Counted from the first letter of the stretch, positions 36,982-47,546 are shown. The stretch: 64,000 nucleotides of DNA from Poseidonibacter ostreae (GCF_009208075.1 NZ_WFKJ01000011.1:1-64000); one strand, 5' to 3'. A program made the numbers and translations. Notes: generated by a model from the letters alone, not told the origin.

Positions 36982-37754
36982 CTTAGAGAAACTCTTGCAT
37001 TGTTAATTACTATTTTTCCCTCTAGTTCATATTCAAGTACTCTATTTCCAAATTTTAAAATAGCTTCTTCATAACTTGGGCTACTTTCACAAAAAAGTAG
37101 AAATTCATCTTTTGTTTTTTCAATCTTATTAGTATTTGTAACTTGTGATATGAACTCATCTATATCATATATAGGTTCAATTAAACCTTTTTTCACAAGC
37201 TCTTGTGTTCCTAAACTCTCACCAATTCTGTGTGGTAAAGTATAGATTTTTTTCTTCATTTTTAAGGCATATTGTACAGAGGTAAGACTTCCTGAGTTTA
37301 AATCAGCCTGTGTTACTATTAAAATATCTCCTAAAGCAACTACTATTTCATTTCTTAAAACAAAGGTATAGTTTCTGGCTTTTTCACCCTCTTTATATGC
37401 AGATAATACTAAACCTTTTTGTTCTATATTTGAAATAAGATTTTTATTTACACTTGGATATCTTATATCTAAGCCATTTGCTACAACAGCGATTGTATTT
37501 TCAGGCTTTGCTGCAAGATGAGATATTGCATCTACACCCATTGCAGCTCCACTTACAATACAAATATCTAATGAAGAAAGCTTATGTGCTAACTTATGAG
37601 TAAACTCTTTTGTATATGAGTTTGGTCTTCTTGTTCCAATAATTGATATTTTTTTCTTTTTTAAAAGTTCCTTTTTCCCAATATAAAAAAGTTCACTAGG
37701 ATATTTTTTCATATTTTCTAACTCTTCAATTTTAAAGTTTACTTTATTTATCAT
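36978..37754 (-). CDS. dprA: DNA-processing protein DprA
   Basis: A 258-residue Rossmann-type protein. It has the GTRRPNSYTKEF, VSGAAMGVDAISHLAA and VLSAYKEGEKARNYTFVLRNEIV blocks of DprA. It protects incoming single-stranded DNA and loads RecA during natural transformation. It has the short Campylobacterota form with no clear C-terminal winged-helix domain. The gene stands alone, facing nhaA. Confidence 0.93.
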   Translation of the reverse strand: MINKVNFKIEELENMKKYPSELFYIGKKELLKKKKISIIGTRRPNSYTKEFTHKLAHKLSSLDICIVSGAAMGVDAISHLAAKPENTIAVVANGLDIRYPSVNKNLISNIEQKGLVLSAYKEGEKARNYTFVLRNEIVVALGDILIVTQADLNSGSLTSVQYALKMKKKIYTLPHRIGESLGTQELVKKGLIEPIYDIDEFISQVTNTNKIEKTKDEFLLFCESSPSYEEAILKFGNRVLEYELEGKIVINNARVSLS

Positions 37755-37857
37755 GATACTTCTTTGCTTATAAAATAATAATTAATATTATAACTTTAAA
37801 AGCTTAAATAAAAGGTTTTATTATATAATAAAATAATAGGAAGATAAAGGTGTTGTA

Positions 37858-38493
37858 TTGAAGATTATTTTTACACAAAGTGATAGTATAGATGAATTTA
37901 AAAGACAATTAGAAGAGATAATAAAAGGTTCAAAATCAATATTAATACTTTCATGTGATGAAAATAATTATAATTTAGAATTAATGAATAATATATTGTC
38001 TAAATATAATACTCCAATATTTGGTGGAATTTTTCCTCAAATAATATACAAAAATAAAGCATATAAAAAAGGTGTTATTTTTATATCTTTAGATGATGAA
38101 ATAGATGTTTTTTATATAGAGAATTACTCTAAAAAACATATAAATGAATTAAATTACTTAATAGAAGAAAATTATGGTTTTTTAGAAGAGATAAAAACAA
38201 TGTTTGTATTTATTGATGGTTTAAGTAAAAGCATAGATAAGATACTAATTTCACTTTTTGATAACTTTGGATTAACAATTAATTATATTGGAGCAGGAAC
38301 AGGAAGTTTAAGTTTCGAACAAAAACCTTCAGTTTTTACAAATAAAGGTTTACTTTATGATGCCATGTTATTAGCAACAAGTAAATTAGATAGTTCTTTA
38401 AGTGTAAAGCATGGCTGGGATACTATTTCTTCCCCTTTAAAAATCACTTACTCAAGTGATAATATTATACATGAAATGAGTATGAAAATGTAG
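37858..38493 (+). CDS. FIST N-terminal domain protein (first part of a split FIST sensor)
   Basis: A 211-residue protein starting at TTG 37858 behind AAAGG. It contains the FIST-N pattern: ILILSCDENNYN, NTPIFGGIFPQIIY, FIDGLSKSIDKIL and IGAGTGSL near residue 140, ending in the HGWDTISSPLKITYSSDNIIHEM region that normally leads straight into the FIST-C domain. Instead it stops. The next frame, one base back, supplies the missing half. FIST domains are signal-sensing modules that probably bind small ligands such as amino acids. Inserting one base near 38485 (giving SMENVVKKYKSIV) would rejoin the halves. Confidence 0.8.
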   Translation: MKIIFTQSDSIDEFKRQLEEIIKGSKSILILSCDENNYNLELMNNILSKYNTPIFGGIFPQIIYKNKAYKKGVIFISLDDEIDVFYIENYSKKHINELNYLIEENYGFLEEIKTMFVFIDGLSKSIDKILISLFDNFGLTINYIGAGTGSLSFEQKPSVFTNKGLLYDAMLLATSKLDSSLSVKHGWDTISSPLKITYSSDNIIHEMSMKM

Positions 38494-38969
38494 TGAAAAA
38501 ATATAAGAGTATAGTTGAAACTTTATGTGGGAAAACAATAAATAGTAATAATTTTTATGAAATATCACAGTATTATCCTTTTGGAATAAATAAACTCTCT
38601 GGAGAAGTAATTGTAAGAGATTTAATAAAAATTGAAGATAATAATATTATTACAGTAGGAAATATATCTGAAAATTGTTTTATTTCTATTTTAAATAGTG
38701 ATGAAGAAAAATTAATAAAAGCTGCAAAAATTGCTAAAAATGAAGTATCTATGGAAAAAGATAATTTTACTTTTGTAATTGATTGTATATCAAGAGCTTT
38801 AATATTAGAGGATAGTTTTCAAAAAGAGTTAGATATTTTATATGAAAAAGGCGAAGTTTTAGTAGGTGCTCTAACTTTAGGTGAAATTGCTAATAATAAG
38901 AACAAATATTTAGAATTCTATAATAAGACGATAGTCGTATCAAAAATAGAGAAAAAAAATGACAAATAA
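38493..38969 (+). CDS. FIST C-terminal domain protein (second part of the split FIST sensor)
   Basis: A 158-residue protein whose GTG overlaps the TAG of the first half by one base. FYEISQYYPFGINKLSGEVIVRDLI and LVGALTLGEIANNKNKYLEFYNKTIVV match the FIST-C domain ending. With the preceding gene it makes a full FIST protein of about 370 residues. Either a one-base deletion split the gene, or the halves are made separately by TAGTG stop-start coupling. It overlaps the histidine kinase gene downstream by 11 bases, so FIST and kinase form one signalling unit. Confidence 0.78.
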   Translation: MKKYKSIVETLCGKTINSNNFYEISQYYPFGINKLSGEVIVRDLIKIEDNNIITVGNISENCFISILNSDEEKLIKAAKIAKNEVSMEKDNFTFVIDCISRALILEDSFQKELDILYEKGEVLVGALTLGEIANNKNKYLEFYNKTIVVSKIEKKNDK

Positions 38970-40137
38970 CCAATTACATAATGCACTCTTTGAATTATTA
39001 CTAAATATTGGAACATCTTTTGATTTTAAGGAATCTGCAAATAACGCTTTACTTAGTTATATTCAGCAATTAGATTGTGCAGGAATAATTTTATATGAAA
39101 AAAATGATAAAGAATATAATCCTATAGTATATAAACCAAAAGTTTTACAAAGAGATATTTTTCATAAAAAAGTTTTTGAAATATTTATAAAAAAGTTAGA
39201 TACTGAAAGTGATTTATTCAAAGATAATTTACCTTTTATAATAAATAAAAATAAAACAAATTATTATATCTACAAATTAGAAAATTTCGGATTTTTACTA
39301 TTTATAAAGAATGCAATAGCTTTTGAAAACCACATTATTAAAGCATTAAGAACTGTAAATGATAAGTTTGCTAAATCATTAGAATCTTGCAGAAACCTAG
39401 AGCAAATTAGGCAAAAAGATAAAATGATATTTAGACAATCAAAGATGGCAGCAATGGGTGAGGTTATTGAAAATATAACTCACCAATGGAGACAACCTTT
39501 ATCTTTAATATCATCAACTGCAAGTGGAATAAATATTTTGATGGATTATGGTAAGTTTGATGAAAAAGAACTAAAACCATTACTTAATGATATAGTTGAT
39601 AAAACAAGCTATTTATCTCAGACAATTGAAGATTTTAAATCATATTTTAATAATGATGTATCAAAATCAAATTTCTTTATAAACTCGCTTTTTATAAAGA
39701 CTTCAAATTTTTTGTATTCAAGACTAAAAAAAGCAAATATAGAATTTATACTAAATAATACAAATGATATAGAAATCTATTCATATAAGAACCAATTAAT
39801 GCAAATTATTATGAATATTCTTAATAATGCAATCGATGAATTAGAAAAATTAGATTTAGAAAGAAAACTTATCATAATAGATATTACTAATGAAGAGGGT
39901 TTTGCTGTTGTCTCAATAAAAGATAATGCTTTTGGAATTCCATCTTCTTTATTAAATAAAGTTTTTAATCCTTATTTTACTCGCAAAGAAAAAGGTACAG
40001 GATTAGGTCTTTCAATGTCAAAAGAGATTTTAGAAAAATATATAAAAGGAACAATAATTGTAAGTAATCTTGATTTTGTATTTGATGAAAAAGAATATAA
40101 AGGTGCTAACTTTACTCTTAAAATACCTATAAACTAA
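38959..40137 (+). CDS. Cytoplasmic sensor histidine kinase partnered with FIST protein
   Basis: A 392-residue kinase without membrane segments. The N-terminal 140 residues look GAF-like. The phosphoacceptor box KMAAMGEVIENITHQWRQPLSLI is near residue 170 (HQWRQPL variant common in Arcobacter-type kinases). The ATPase domain follows with an N-box (MNILNNAIDEL) and the G-box KGTGLGLSMSKEILEKY. No response regulator gene is adjacent. It probably reads the state of the FIST sensor encoded just upstream. Confidence 0.9.
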   Translation: MTNNQLHNALFELLLNIGTSFDFKESANNALLSYIQQLDCAGIILYEKNDKEYNPIVYKPKVLQRDIFHKKVFEIFIKKLDTESDLFKDNLPFIINKNKTNYYIYKLENFGFLLFIKNAIAFENHIIKALRTVNDKFAKSLESCRNLEQIRQKDKMIFRQSKMAAMGEVIENITHQWRQPLSLISSTASGINILMDYGKFDEKELKPLLNDIVDKTSYLSQTIEDFKSYFNNDVSKSNFFINSLFIKTSNFLYSRLKKANIEFILNNTNDIEIYSYKNQLMQIIMNILNNAIDELEKLDLERKLIIIDITNEEGFAVVSIKDNAFGIPSSLLNKVFNPYFTRKEKGTGLGLSMSKEILEKYIKGTIIVSNLDFVFDEKEYKGANFTLKIPIN

Positions 40138-40140
40138 ATA

Positions 40141-41256
40141 TTATAGATATGGAAGTTTATTTATAAAGATTGGTTCAATACCTTTTAATAGATGTTTTGA
40201 TTCTTTTAATACTTTTATTGTCATTGAATAAGGATGTCCAATTGCAATAGCATAACCTCTTTTTCTTGCAATTTTTATAGCTTTTTTTAATTGGTTTTGA
40301 ATATATTCAAAATTTCTTTCATTATCAAGAAATGTATTTCTTACAATATATGGCATTCCATATTTTTTAGCATATTTTTTAGCAACACTTTTAGCAGTTG
40401 TTCTACTATCTACAAAGACAAAATTATATTTTTTTAAAGCTCGAAATAGTTTATCCATAGCATCATCATTTTGTGTAAATACTGAACCTGTATGGTTATT
40501 TGTATATTTTGCTTTTGGATATTGTTGTCTTAATTTTTTTACAATACCTTCAATTTTTGCATAAGAATCATTAATAGTTAGTGTAATCTTCTCTTTAGAT
40601 TTAAATTTAGGTGAAGCTTGCATTGGAAAATGAATCATATGAACAGGCAAGTCTTGTGCAATTTTAGCAGATTGAGAATGACCTTTTTGTGGAGGAAGAA
40701 AAGCCATAGTAACATCATATCCAATATCTAAGATGGCTTGTTTTTGTCTATTGCTACTTACATCATCAATTATTATTGCAAGCTTTGGTTTAGTTTGATT
40801 GTTATATTTATATAAATCTTTTTTGCTTTTTATATTATTTGTTTGTTTTGCTTCTTCTTTTTTAACTTTTGTAATTTCTTTTTTTATTTTTTCTTTCTTA
40901 GTATCTTTAGTTTGAGGTTTTTCTTCTTCATCTATATGAACTTTTTCAAACTCTTCTGTTTGCTCTTCAAACTTCTCTTTTGAAGGTTCAATTTTATCAA
41001 AGTATTCATCTAGTTTTTCATTTTGGAATTTTTTTAGGTCATTTATTGCAGGTGTAGTTTTTTGCAGTTTTTCTTTTTTAAGAATATCATTAATATTTTT
41101 ATTTGAATTTTCATTAGGGTTTTCATTTTTCATTATAAAATAGCTCAAGCCACTAGCTATAAATGCAAATAAAAATATTAGTAGAAAGATTTTTACTAAT
41201 TTAGATTTAGGAATTGATGATGATTGTTTTTTTCTTTTAGTTTGTTTTTTACTCAT
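40141..41256 (-). CDS. Divergent polysaccharide deacetylase (YibQ family)
   Basis: A 371-residue protein. It has an N-terminal membrane anchor (about 22-43, LVKIFLLIFLFAFIASGLSYFI), then a highly charged Lys/Glu linker to about 150, and a C-terminal NodB-like domain: KLAIIIDDVSSNRQ, MIHFPMQASP, NNHTGSVFT and AIAIGHPY. The divergent polysaccharide deacetylase family is periplasmic or envelope-associated and its substrate is not established. Convergent with the kinase gene, with only 3 bases between stops. Confidence 0.87.
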   Translation of the reverse strand: MSKKQTKRKKQSSSIPKSKLVKIFLLIFLFAFIASGLSYFIMKNENPNENSNKNINDILKKEKLQKTTPAINDLKKFQNEKLDEYFDKIEPSKEKFEEQTEEFEKVHIDEEEKPQTKDTKKEKIKKEITKVKKEEAKQTNNIKSKKDLYKYNNQTKPKLAIIIDDVSSNRQKQAILDIGYDVTMAFLPPQKGHSQSAKIAQDLPVHMIHFPMQASPKFKSKEKITLTINDSYAKIEGIVKKLRQQYPKAKYTNNHTGSVFTQNDDAMDKLFRALKKYNFVFVDSRTTAKSVAKKYAKKYGMPYIVRNTFLDNERNFEYIQNQLKKAIKIARKRGYAIAIGHPYSMTIKVLKESKHLLKGIEPIFINKLPYL

Positions 41257-41267
41257 AATTTAAAAGT

Positions 41268-41296
41268 AAATAAGAAGAGAAATTCTCTTCTTATTT
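41268..41296 (-). terminator. Hairpin after ilvC
   Basis: A perfect 13-bp stem (AAATAAGAAGAGA / TCTCTTCTTATTT) with a 3-base loop directly beyond the ilvC stop. Its AT-rich outer arm may act as the U-tract. Confidence 0.7.
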
Positions 41297-41301
41297 TAAT
41301 A

Positions 41302-42348
<1,047 letters not shown>

Positions 42349-42457
42349 TTAGAGATTATACTGAAAAAAAGTTAAAAACTTGGTAATTCATTATAAAAAA
42401 GAGTAATACTCAAGATATTTTAGCTAGGATTACAAGATATATATACAAGGAATAAAA

Positions 42458-44311
42458 TTGCTAAAAGAGCTTTTTACAAAGATACAAACACAAAATAATA
42501 GCTATAGTAAAATTGAATTAATTGAAATTGAGAAATTTATAAAAAAAGGTATTATTATAAAATTAGATAATGATTTCTATGAACTTAATTCAAAATATAA
42601 AGTTGCAATTGTTAATGTAGGAAAAAACTTAGTAATACTAGAAGATTTAGTAAGTGAACACAAAAATATTAAAATAGAGTTTGATAATTTAAATGGTGCA
42701 TACAATGGAGATTTAGTATTAGCTAAAAGAGTTTTTAATCCAAGGTCAAGAATCAAAGCTAATATTATTGAAATCTTAGATGGTAAAAAAAATGATATTT
42801 TAGTTTATATAAAAGATAAATCTTTTTATACAGTAAAAGAGAATATAAAATTAGAAAACAAAGGTGCATTACAATATAAAGAAGGAGATGTTCTTCTTGT
42901 TGTTAATCAATCTTTAGATTTAGTAAAAAACTTAGGAAATATAGAAGATCCTAAAGTCGATGAGTTAATATCGTTACACTTATACCATGAAGAGATAAGA
43001 TTAGAAAAACCTTTAGAAGTTGATGCGAAAATGGATGATAAAAATCAAAGAGTTGATTTAACACATCTTCCTTTTTGTACAATTGACCCAAACTCTGCAA
43101 AAGATCACGATGATGCGATTTATTATGATGAGGAAGAAAAAGTATTATATGTAGCTATTGCTGATGTATCTTATTTTGTAAAAGAGGGAACTGCTCTTGA
43201 TAGACTTGCATTTTTAAAATCTACTTCAGTTTATCTACCAGGAAAAGTATTACCAATGCTTCCAAATGAATTAAGTGAAGATATGTGTTCTTTAAAAGAA
43301 GGCGTAAATAGGTACTCTTTTGTATTTAAAATATATTTAGATTTACAAAATAAAAAAGCAAAAAAAGCACAACTTTTTGAAGCAATTATAAATTCACATA
43401 AAAAATTCTCTTATGGAAGAATTGATAGGGTATTAGAAGGACATTTAGACCAGTATTCAAGTGTTGATAAAACAATTTTTGATTATTTACTTCCTTTATA
43501 TGAAATTACAAAAAGTTTTAGAGCTAAGAGATTAGAAAAAGGCTATGATTTTAGAACAACAGAATTACGGCAAAAACTAAAGAATTTTAAAATAGTTGCA
43601 GTTGAAAGTGAAAGTTCAACTGCTTCTCATCAACTAATTGAAGAGTGTATGCTTTTAGCAAATATAGAAGCTAGTAAAAAAGTAAATACAGTTGGAATTT
43701 ATAGAATACATGAAGAACCATCTTTAAAATCAATTTCAAGACTAGTTGATGATGTAAATATTTTAGGTGTAAAAGTTAAAATACAAAGTGATGTTCATGA
43801 TACAATTACTCATATTCAAAAGAAAGCAAAAGCTTCTATGATGAGTGAAGAGATTGATGAACTTATTATTCAATCACAAACTCAAGCTAAATATTCTTCA
43901 AAAAACTTAGGACATTTTGGTTTAGGATTTTCTTCATATTCTCATTTTACATCTCCTATTAGAAGATATTCAGATTTAGTGTTACATAGAATGCTAAAAT
44001 CAAAACAAACACCTAAAGATATTGATGATATTTGTTCTCATATTTCACTAAATGAAAGAAAAGTTGATCAACTTGTTTGGGATTTTGAAGATAGAAAATA
44101 TGCGCGATGGGCCAATGATAATATTGGAGCAATGATAAAAGTAAAAATCGTAGATACTGAAAGAAGTAGAGCAGTTTCTTATGATGCTATTTCTGGATTA
44201 AAAGTAACTATTGATAATATAAAAGGTCAAAAACTTTTTACAAAATTAAAAGTTAAAATTAAAGAAGTAGATATAGTTACAAAACAAATTATTGCAAGTA
44301 TTAAGTATTAA
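42458..44311 (+). CDS. rnr: RNase R-like exoribonuclease
   Basis: A 617-residue RNB-domain 3'-5' exoribonuclease. The catalytic block TIDPNSAKDHDDAIYYDEE is near residue 210, HFGLGFSSYSHFTSPIRRYSDLVLHRML near 490, and a C-terminal S1 domain ends the protein. It is shorter than E. coli RNase R, as in Helicobacter and Campylobacter. The start is TTG 42458 with AAGGA upstream. In H. pylori rnr is next to holA and rpsF, as here. Confidence 0.92.
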   Translation: MLKELFTKIQTQNNSYSKIELIEIEKFIKKGIIIKLDNDFYELNSKYKVAIVNVGKNLVILEDLVSEHKNIKIEFDNLNGAYNGDLVLAKRVFNPRSRIKANIIEILDGKKNDILVYIKDKSFYTVKENIKLENKGALQYKEGDVLLVVNQSLDLVKNLGNIEDPKVDELISLHLYHEEIRLEKPLEVDAKMDDKNQRVDLTHLPFCTIDPNSAKDHDDAIYYDEEEKVLYVAIADVSYFVKEGTALDRLAFLKSTSVYLPGKVLPMLPNELSEDMCSLKEGVNRYSFVFKIYLDLQNKKAKKAQLFEAIINSHKKFSYGRIDRVLEGHLDQYSSVDKTIFDYLLPLYEITKSFRAKRLEKGYDFRTTELRQKLKNFKIVAVESESSTASHQLIEECMLLANIEASKKVNTVGIYRIHEEPSLKSISRLVDDVNILGVKVKIQSDVHDTITHIQKKAKASMMSEEIDELIIQSQTQAKYSSKNLGHFGLGFSSYSHFTSPIRRYSDLVLHRMLKSKQTPKDIDDICSHISLNERKVDQLVWDFEDRKYARWANDNIGAMIKVKIVDTERSRAVSYDAISGLKVTIDNIKGQKLFTKLKVKIKEVDIVTKQIIASIKY

Positions 44312-44346
44312 AAAAGGGAAGATATTTATTATCTTCCCTTTTTTTT
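44310..44346. terminator. Bidirectional rho-independent terminator
   Basis: Stem GGGAAGATA/TATCTTCCC (44316-44338, 5-base loop) flanked by six A and eight T. It separates rnr from the convergent repeat-protein gene. Confidence 0.92.
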
Positions 44347-44367
44347 AATCTTTAATCTTCTAAGTGA

Positions 44368-44724
44368 TTAACAAGAAGTTTGAACTCTAGTATCTACATT
44401 TTCTTCTGGATAAAAAGCAGTTAAAGTACAATGTTCAATTGAACTTTTTGCAAGTGTTTGAAAAACTTCACCTTTGTTATCACTAAAGCTTGCTAAATAA
44501 TCTGGTGTATCATTGTTTTCAAGTGGATAAAAAGATGCAAATGTATTATCTTGTGTTGATGCTTTTGATAATGTTTGATAAGCTTCTACTTTGCTATTAT
44601 CTAATAAATAAGATGGAGTATCGTTATTCTCAAGAGGGTAAAAACTTGAGAAATTATCATTTGCACTTAATGCACTACCTACTACTAAACTTAATCCTAT
44701 AATTGTTGTTGTTAATTTTTTCAT
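44368..44724 (-). CDS. Small secreted protein with three FYPxENxDT repeats, unknown
   Basis: A 118-residue protein with a signal peptide (1-20, ending ALSAND). The mature part is made of three copies of a motif: FSSFYPLENNDTPSYL, FASFYPLENNDTPDYL and LTAFYPEENVDTRVQT. They are separated by 25-29-residue linkers holding YQTLSKAS, FQTLAKSS or similar. The last part has two Cys (HCTLT and the C-terminal TSC). I do not recognise the family. Its position behind fliW, with its own signal peptide and a terminator below, suggests a periplasmic or secreted protein. Confidence 0.8.
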   Translation of the reverse strand: MKKLTTTIIGLSLVVGSALSANDNFSSFYPLENNDTPSYLLDNSKVEAYQTLSKASTQDNTFASFYPLENNDTPDYLASFSDNKGEVFQTLAKSSIEHCTLTAFYPEENVDTRVQTSC

Positions 44725-44847
44725 TTTTAAAATCCTTAATTTTATATTGTTTTATATTTTGTAGTTGAATTATAGGATTTCTTTGTGAAGCTTACGTAAA
44801 GGGTTCGTTTACTCTTTGTGTAGTAGAAGAAATGATTGTTAGTATAA

Positions 44848-45225
44848 TTAAATACTAACTTCACTTAATGTTGTAAGTAATCTAGGGATTCTATCTTTTA
44901 TAACATATTGTCCAATTAATTTATCTTTTTCATTTATTAAAACAGGAGCTGCAAGATTTACAATAGAATCTTCAATTGGCTTTTGCATAACAACACAGAA
45001 AAATATTTTGAAATCTTCTAAGTTTTTAATATTCATTATTTCTAAAGTTTCATCATCAATATTAAAATTAAATTTTGCTTCTTTAAAATAGTTTATACTT
45101 ACAAGGTTAATATTTAAACTTTTCTCATTATTTAACTCTAGTGTAACAAAATTATCATCAACAGATTTAATATCTAACTCTTTTATATCCTCAAAACCAA
45201 GTAGTGGAAGTTCTATTTTATACAT
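44848..45225 (-). CDS. fliW: Flagellar assembly factor FliW
   Basis: A 125-residue protein matching FliW by its opening LPLLGFEDIKELDI and by the PIEDSIVNLAAPVLINEKDKLIGQYVI segment near the end. FliW binds flagellin and antagonises CsrA, tuning flagellin translation. The ATG at 45225 is preceded by AAAGGTTAT. It stands alone, divergent from holA. Confidence 0.9.
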   Translation of the reverse strand: MYKIELPLLGFEDIKELDIKSVDDNFVTLELNNEKSLNINLVSINYFKEAKFNFNIDDETLEIMNIKNLEDFKIFFCVVMQKPIEDSIVNLAAPVLINEKDKLIGQYVIKDRIPRLLTTLSEVSI

Positions 45226-45286
45226 AAATAACCTTTCATTGTTAGATGAATTTTATTGAAAGATAACTTAGGATAAGATATACCCT

Positions 45287-46267
45287 ATGTATAAAAACGA
45301 ATTTGATAATCATTTAAGACAAAATAAAAAATTTAATGCTTATATGTTCTATGGACAATCAACATTTTTAGTTGAGCATTATTCTAATATGGTAATAGCT
45401 TCTCTTGGTCAAAAAGATGAAATTGAAAAGTTGTATTTTGATGAATATGATTTTAAATATGCAAAAGATAAATTACTTCAATCTTCACTATTTTCATCGA
45501 ATAATATTTTATTAATAAAATGTGATAAAAAAATACCTAAAAAAGAAGTGGATATTTTAGTTGAGGCTTGTAATACAAATCCTGATAGCACAGTTGTGTT
45601 TTCATGTATTGGTGATACAGATTTTAGGTCAATGGAAAAAAGTTTTACTGCTAAAACAAACTCAGCTGTTGTAAGAATGTTCTCTCCAAATGATAATGAA
45701 GCAGTTAGAATAATTGAAAATGAAGCTAAAAAACTAAATATTAATTATGAACTCTCAGCACTAAACCACTTATATTTTATGCATAAAAATGACTTGTCTT
45801 TATGTATTAATGATTTATCTAAACTATCTATTTTAGATGAAAAAATAAGTTCAAATACAATAAATGCCCATTGCTTTGGAATAGGGGCTGTTTCTTTTGA
45901 GGACTTTTTACATAACTTATTAAGTGGAAAAGATATTTCAAATGATTTAACACTTCTTTTAGAAGAGGGAGTTAATGAAATATTTTTAATAAATCAAGTA
46001 ACTTCTTTTATTCAACAACTGTTTATGATATCTTCATATGCAAGAGCAATAGGAGCTCCAAATCCTAAAGAGATATTAGGATTTATTCCTCCTAAAAATA
46101 TTTGGGAAAAGAAATCAAAATTAGCAATTAATATTAAACCGGAAAAATTTCAAGAAATGCTAGAATATTTATTAAGTATCGAGCTAGAACTCAAATCTTC
46201 AAAAATTGATAACTCAAATCTATATTTACAAGCAACTCTAAGAAAGTTTACAGTTTTATTTGGATGA
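45287..46267 (+). CDS. holA: DNA polymerase III delta subunit HolA
   Basis: A 326-residue clamp-loader subunit of the Campylobacterota type: NAYMFYGQSTFLVEHY, NILLIKCDKKIPKKEVDILV and VSFEDFLHNLLSGKD match the HolA AAA+ fold without ATPase residues. It opens the beta clamp during replication. The last 27 bases, including the first base of the stop codon, are duplicated at 48472-48498. The stop is TGA here, but the second copy continues into TAA, so the 3' end was probably altered by an insertion. Confidence 0.9.
   Translation: MYKNEFDNHLRQNKKFNAYMFYGQSTFLVEHYSNMVIASLGQKDEIEKLYFDEYDFKYAKDKLLQSSLFSSNNILLIKCDKKIPKKEVDILVEACNTNPDSTVVFSCIGDTDFRSMEKSFTAKTNSAVVRMFSPNDNEAVRIIENEAKKLNINYELSALNHLYFMHKNDLSLCINDLSKLSILDEKISSNTINAHCFGIGAVSFEDFLHNLLSGKDISNDLTLLLEEGVNEIFLINQVTSFIQQLFMISSYARAIGAPNPKEILGFIPPKNIWEKKSKLAINIKPEKFQEMLEYLLSIELELKSSKIDNSNLYLQATLRKFTVLFG
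46239..46265. repeat. 27-bp direct repeat, copy 1 (holA 3' end)
   Basis: Identical over 27 bases to 48472-48498. It encodes the holA C-terminus (KFTVLFG) up to the first base of the stop codon. Confidence 0.9.
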
Positions 46268-46273
46268 TATTTT

Positions 46274-47371
46274 TTAATTATAACTTGGGTAATCAGTATA
46301 ACCAACTTCATCTCTTCCTCCAAATAGAGTATGAGAATCTTTAATTTCAGTTAAAGGCCAGTTGTTTTTAAATCTTTCAACTAAATCAGGATTTGAAATA
46401 TAATATCTACCAAAACCTACAATATCAACTAAATCTTTATTTATAACTTCATTTGCTTTCTTAAGAGTATATCCACCTGTAGCTATAATAGTATTTTTGA
46501 ATTTTTTTCTTAATACTTTTCTAAAGTCTTCAGGTATCTGCGGAGCATCATCCCAATCAGCTTCACATAGATGGATATATGCAATGTCAAGTTGATTTAA
46601 CTCTTTGGCTAGAATCATAAAAGTATCAAGAATTTCAGGGTCTTTCATATCTTTAAACTTGATAAAAGGTGAAAGCCTAATTCCTGTTTTATCCGCACCA
46701 ATTTCTTCTATTACTTTTTTTGTTATTTCTAATAAGAGTTTGATTCTATTTTCTTTACTTCCTCCATAACTATCTTCTCTTTTATTTGAATTACTTCTTA
46801 AAAATTGATCAAGTAGATATCCATTTACTGCATGTATTTCAACACCATCAAATCCAGTATCAATTGCATTTCTTGATGCTTGTTTAAATTCTTTAATAAC
46901 CTGTAATAAATCATCCTTATTCATGGCTCTTGGACTTTCTACTGGTATCATAGTTGCATCTTTACTTGTTGGTGTATTAAAGACATAAACTTTTGTATCT
47001 TTTGCAATCAGTGCAGATGGAGCGATAGGTTGTAATCCATTGACTTTTGAACTTGAAACTCTTCCCACATGCCAAAGTTGTAAGATGATTTTCCCACCTT
47101 TTTCATGAACAGCTTTTGTAACTAGTTTCCAACTATTTATTTGATCTTCTGAATAGATACCCGGTGTATTAGAATATCCCTGTCCTTGTAATGATATCTG
47201 AGTTGCTTCAGATATTATAAGGCCAGCAGTAGCTCTTTGTTCATAATAATTTGTGATTATGTTATTAACTATACTATTTCCCCCACTTCTGGATCTTGTC
47301 ATAGGTGCCATTAAAACTCTGTTTTTTAAAGAGATGTTTTTCATTTTATATTTATCAAAAATATTTTTCAT
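46274..47371 (-). CDS. Old yellow enzyme-family NADH:flavin oxidoreductase
   Basis: A 365-residue FMN TIM-barrel ene-reductase. Characteristic blocks are RVLMAPMTRSRS at the start, ILQLWHVGRVS, EIHAVNGYLLDQFL followed by REDSYGGSKENR, and the FMN phosphate-binding ATGGYT near the end. The family (NemA, OPR-like) reduces activated alkenes, N-ethylmaleimide and nitro compounds using NAD(P)H. AAAGGATAAATAT precedes the ATG. It is divergent from an AraC regulator that probably controls it, both inside the repeat-flanked module. Confidence 0.93.
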   Translation of the reverse strand: MKNIFDKYKMKNISLKNRVLMAPMTRSRSGGNSIVNNIITNYYEQRATAGLIISEATQISLQGQGYSNTPGIYSEDQINSWKLVTKAVHEKGGKIILQLWHVGRVSSSKVNGLQPIAPSALIAKDTKVYVFNTPTSKDATMIPVESPRAMNKDDLLQVIKEFKQASRNAIDTGFDGVEIHAVNGYLLDQFLRSNSNKREDSYGGSKENRIKLLLEITKKVIEEIGADKTGIRLSPFIKFKDMKDPEILDTFMILAKELNQLDIAYIHLCEADWDDAPQIPEDFRKVLRKKFKNTIIATGGYTLKKANEVINKDLVDIVGFGRYYISNPDLVERFKNNWPLTEIKDSHTLFGGRDEVGYTDYPSYN

Positions 47372-47546
47372 ATATTTATCCTTTTAATTTTAAAATAGAA
47401 ATCAAAGTTGATTCTATAATGTTATTTGATATAAAAAAATAGATATCTTGTGAACTTTATATATCATTTGTGCTATTTTGATGATCAAGCATATTCTTCT
47501 TTTTAATTTTAAGCTTATAATTTTTTATATAGATGTATAATTGATT

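Noticed and set aside
40860-41110. Lysine/glutamate-rich stretch in the YibQ-like protein as a separate repeat or misassembly
   Set aside because: It reads in frame as a charged linker between membrane anchor and deacetylase domain, which is normal for the family.
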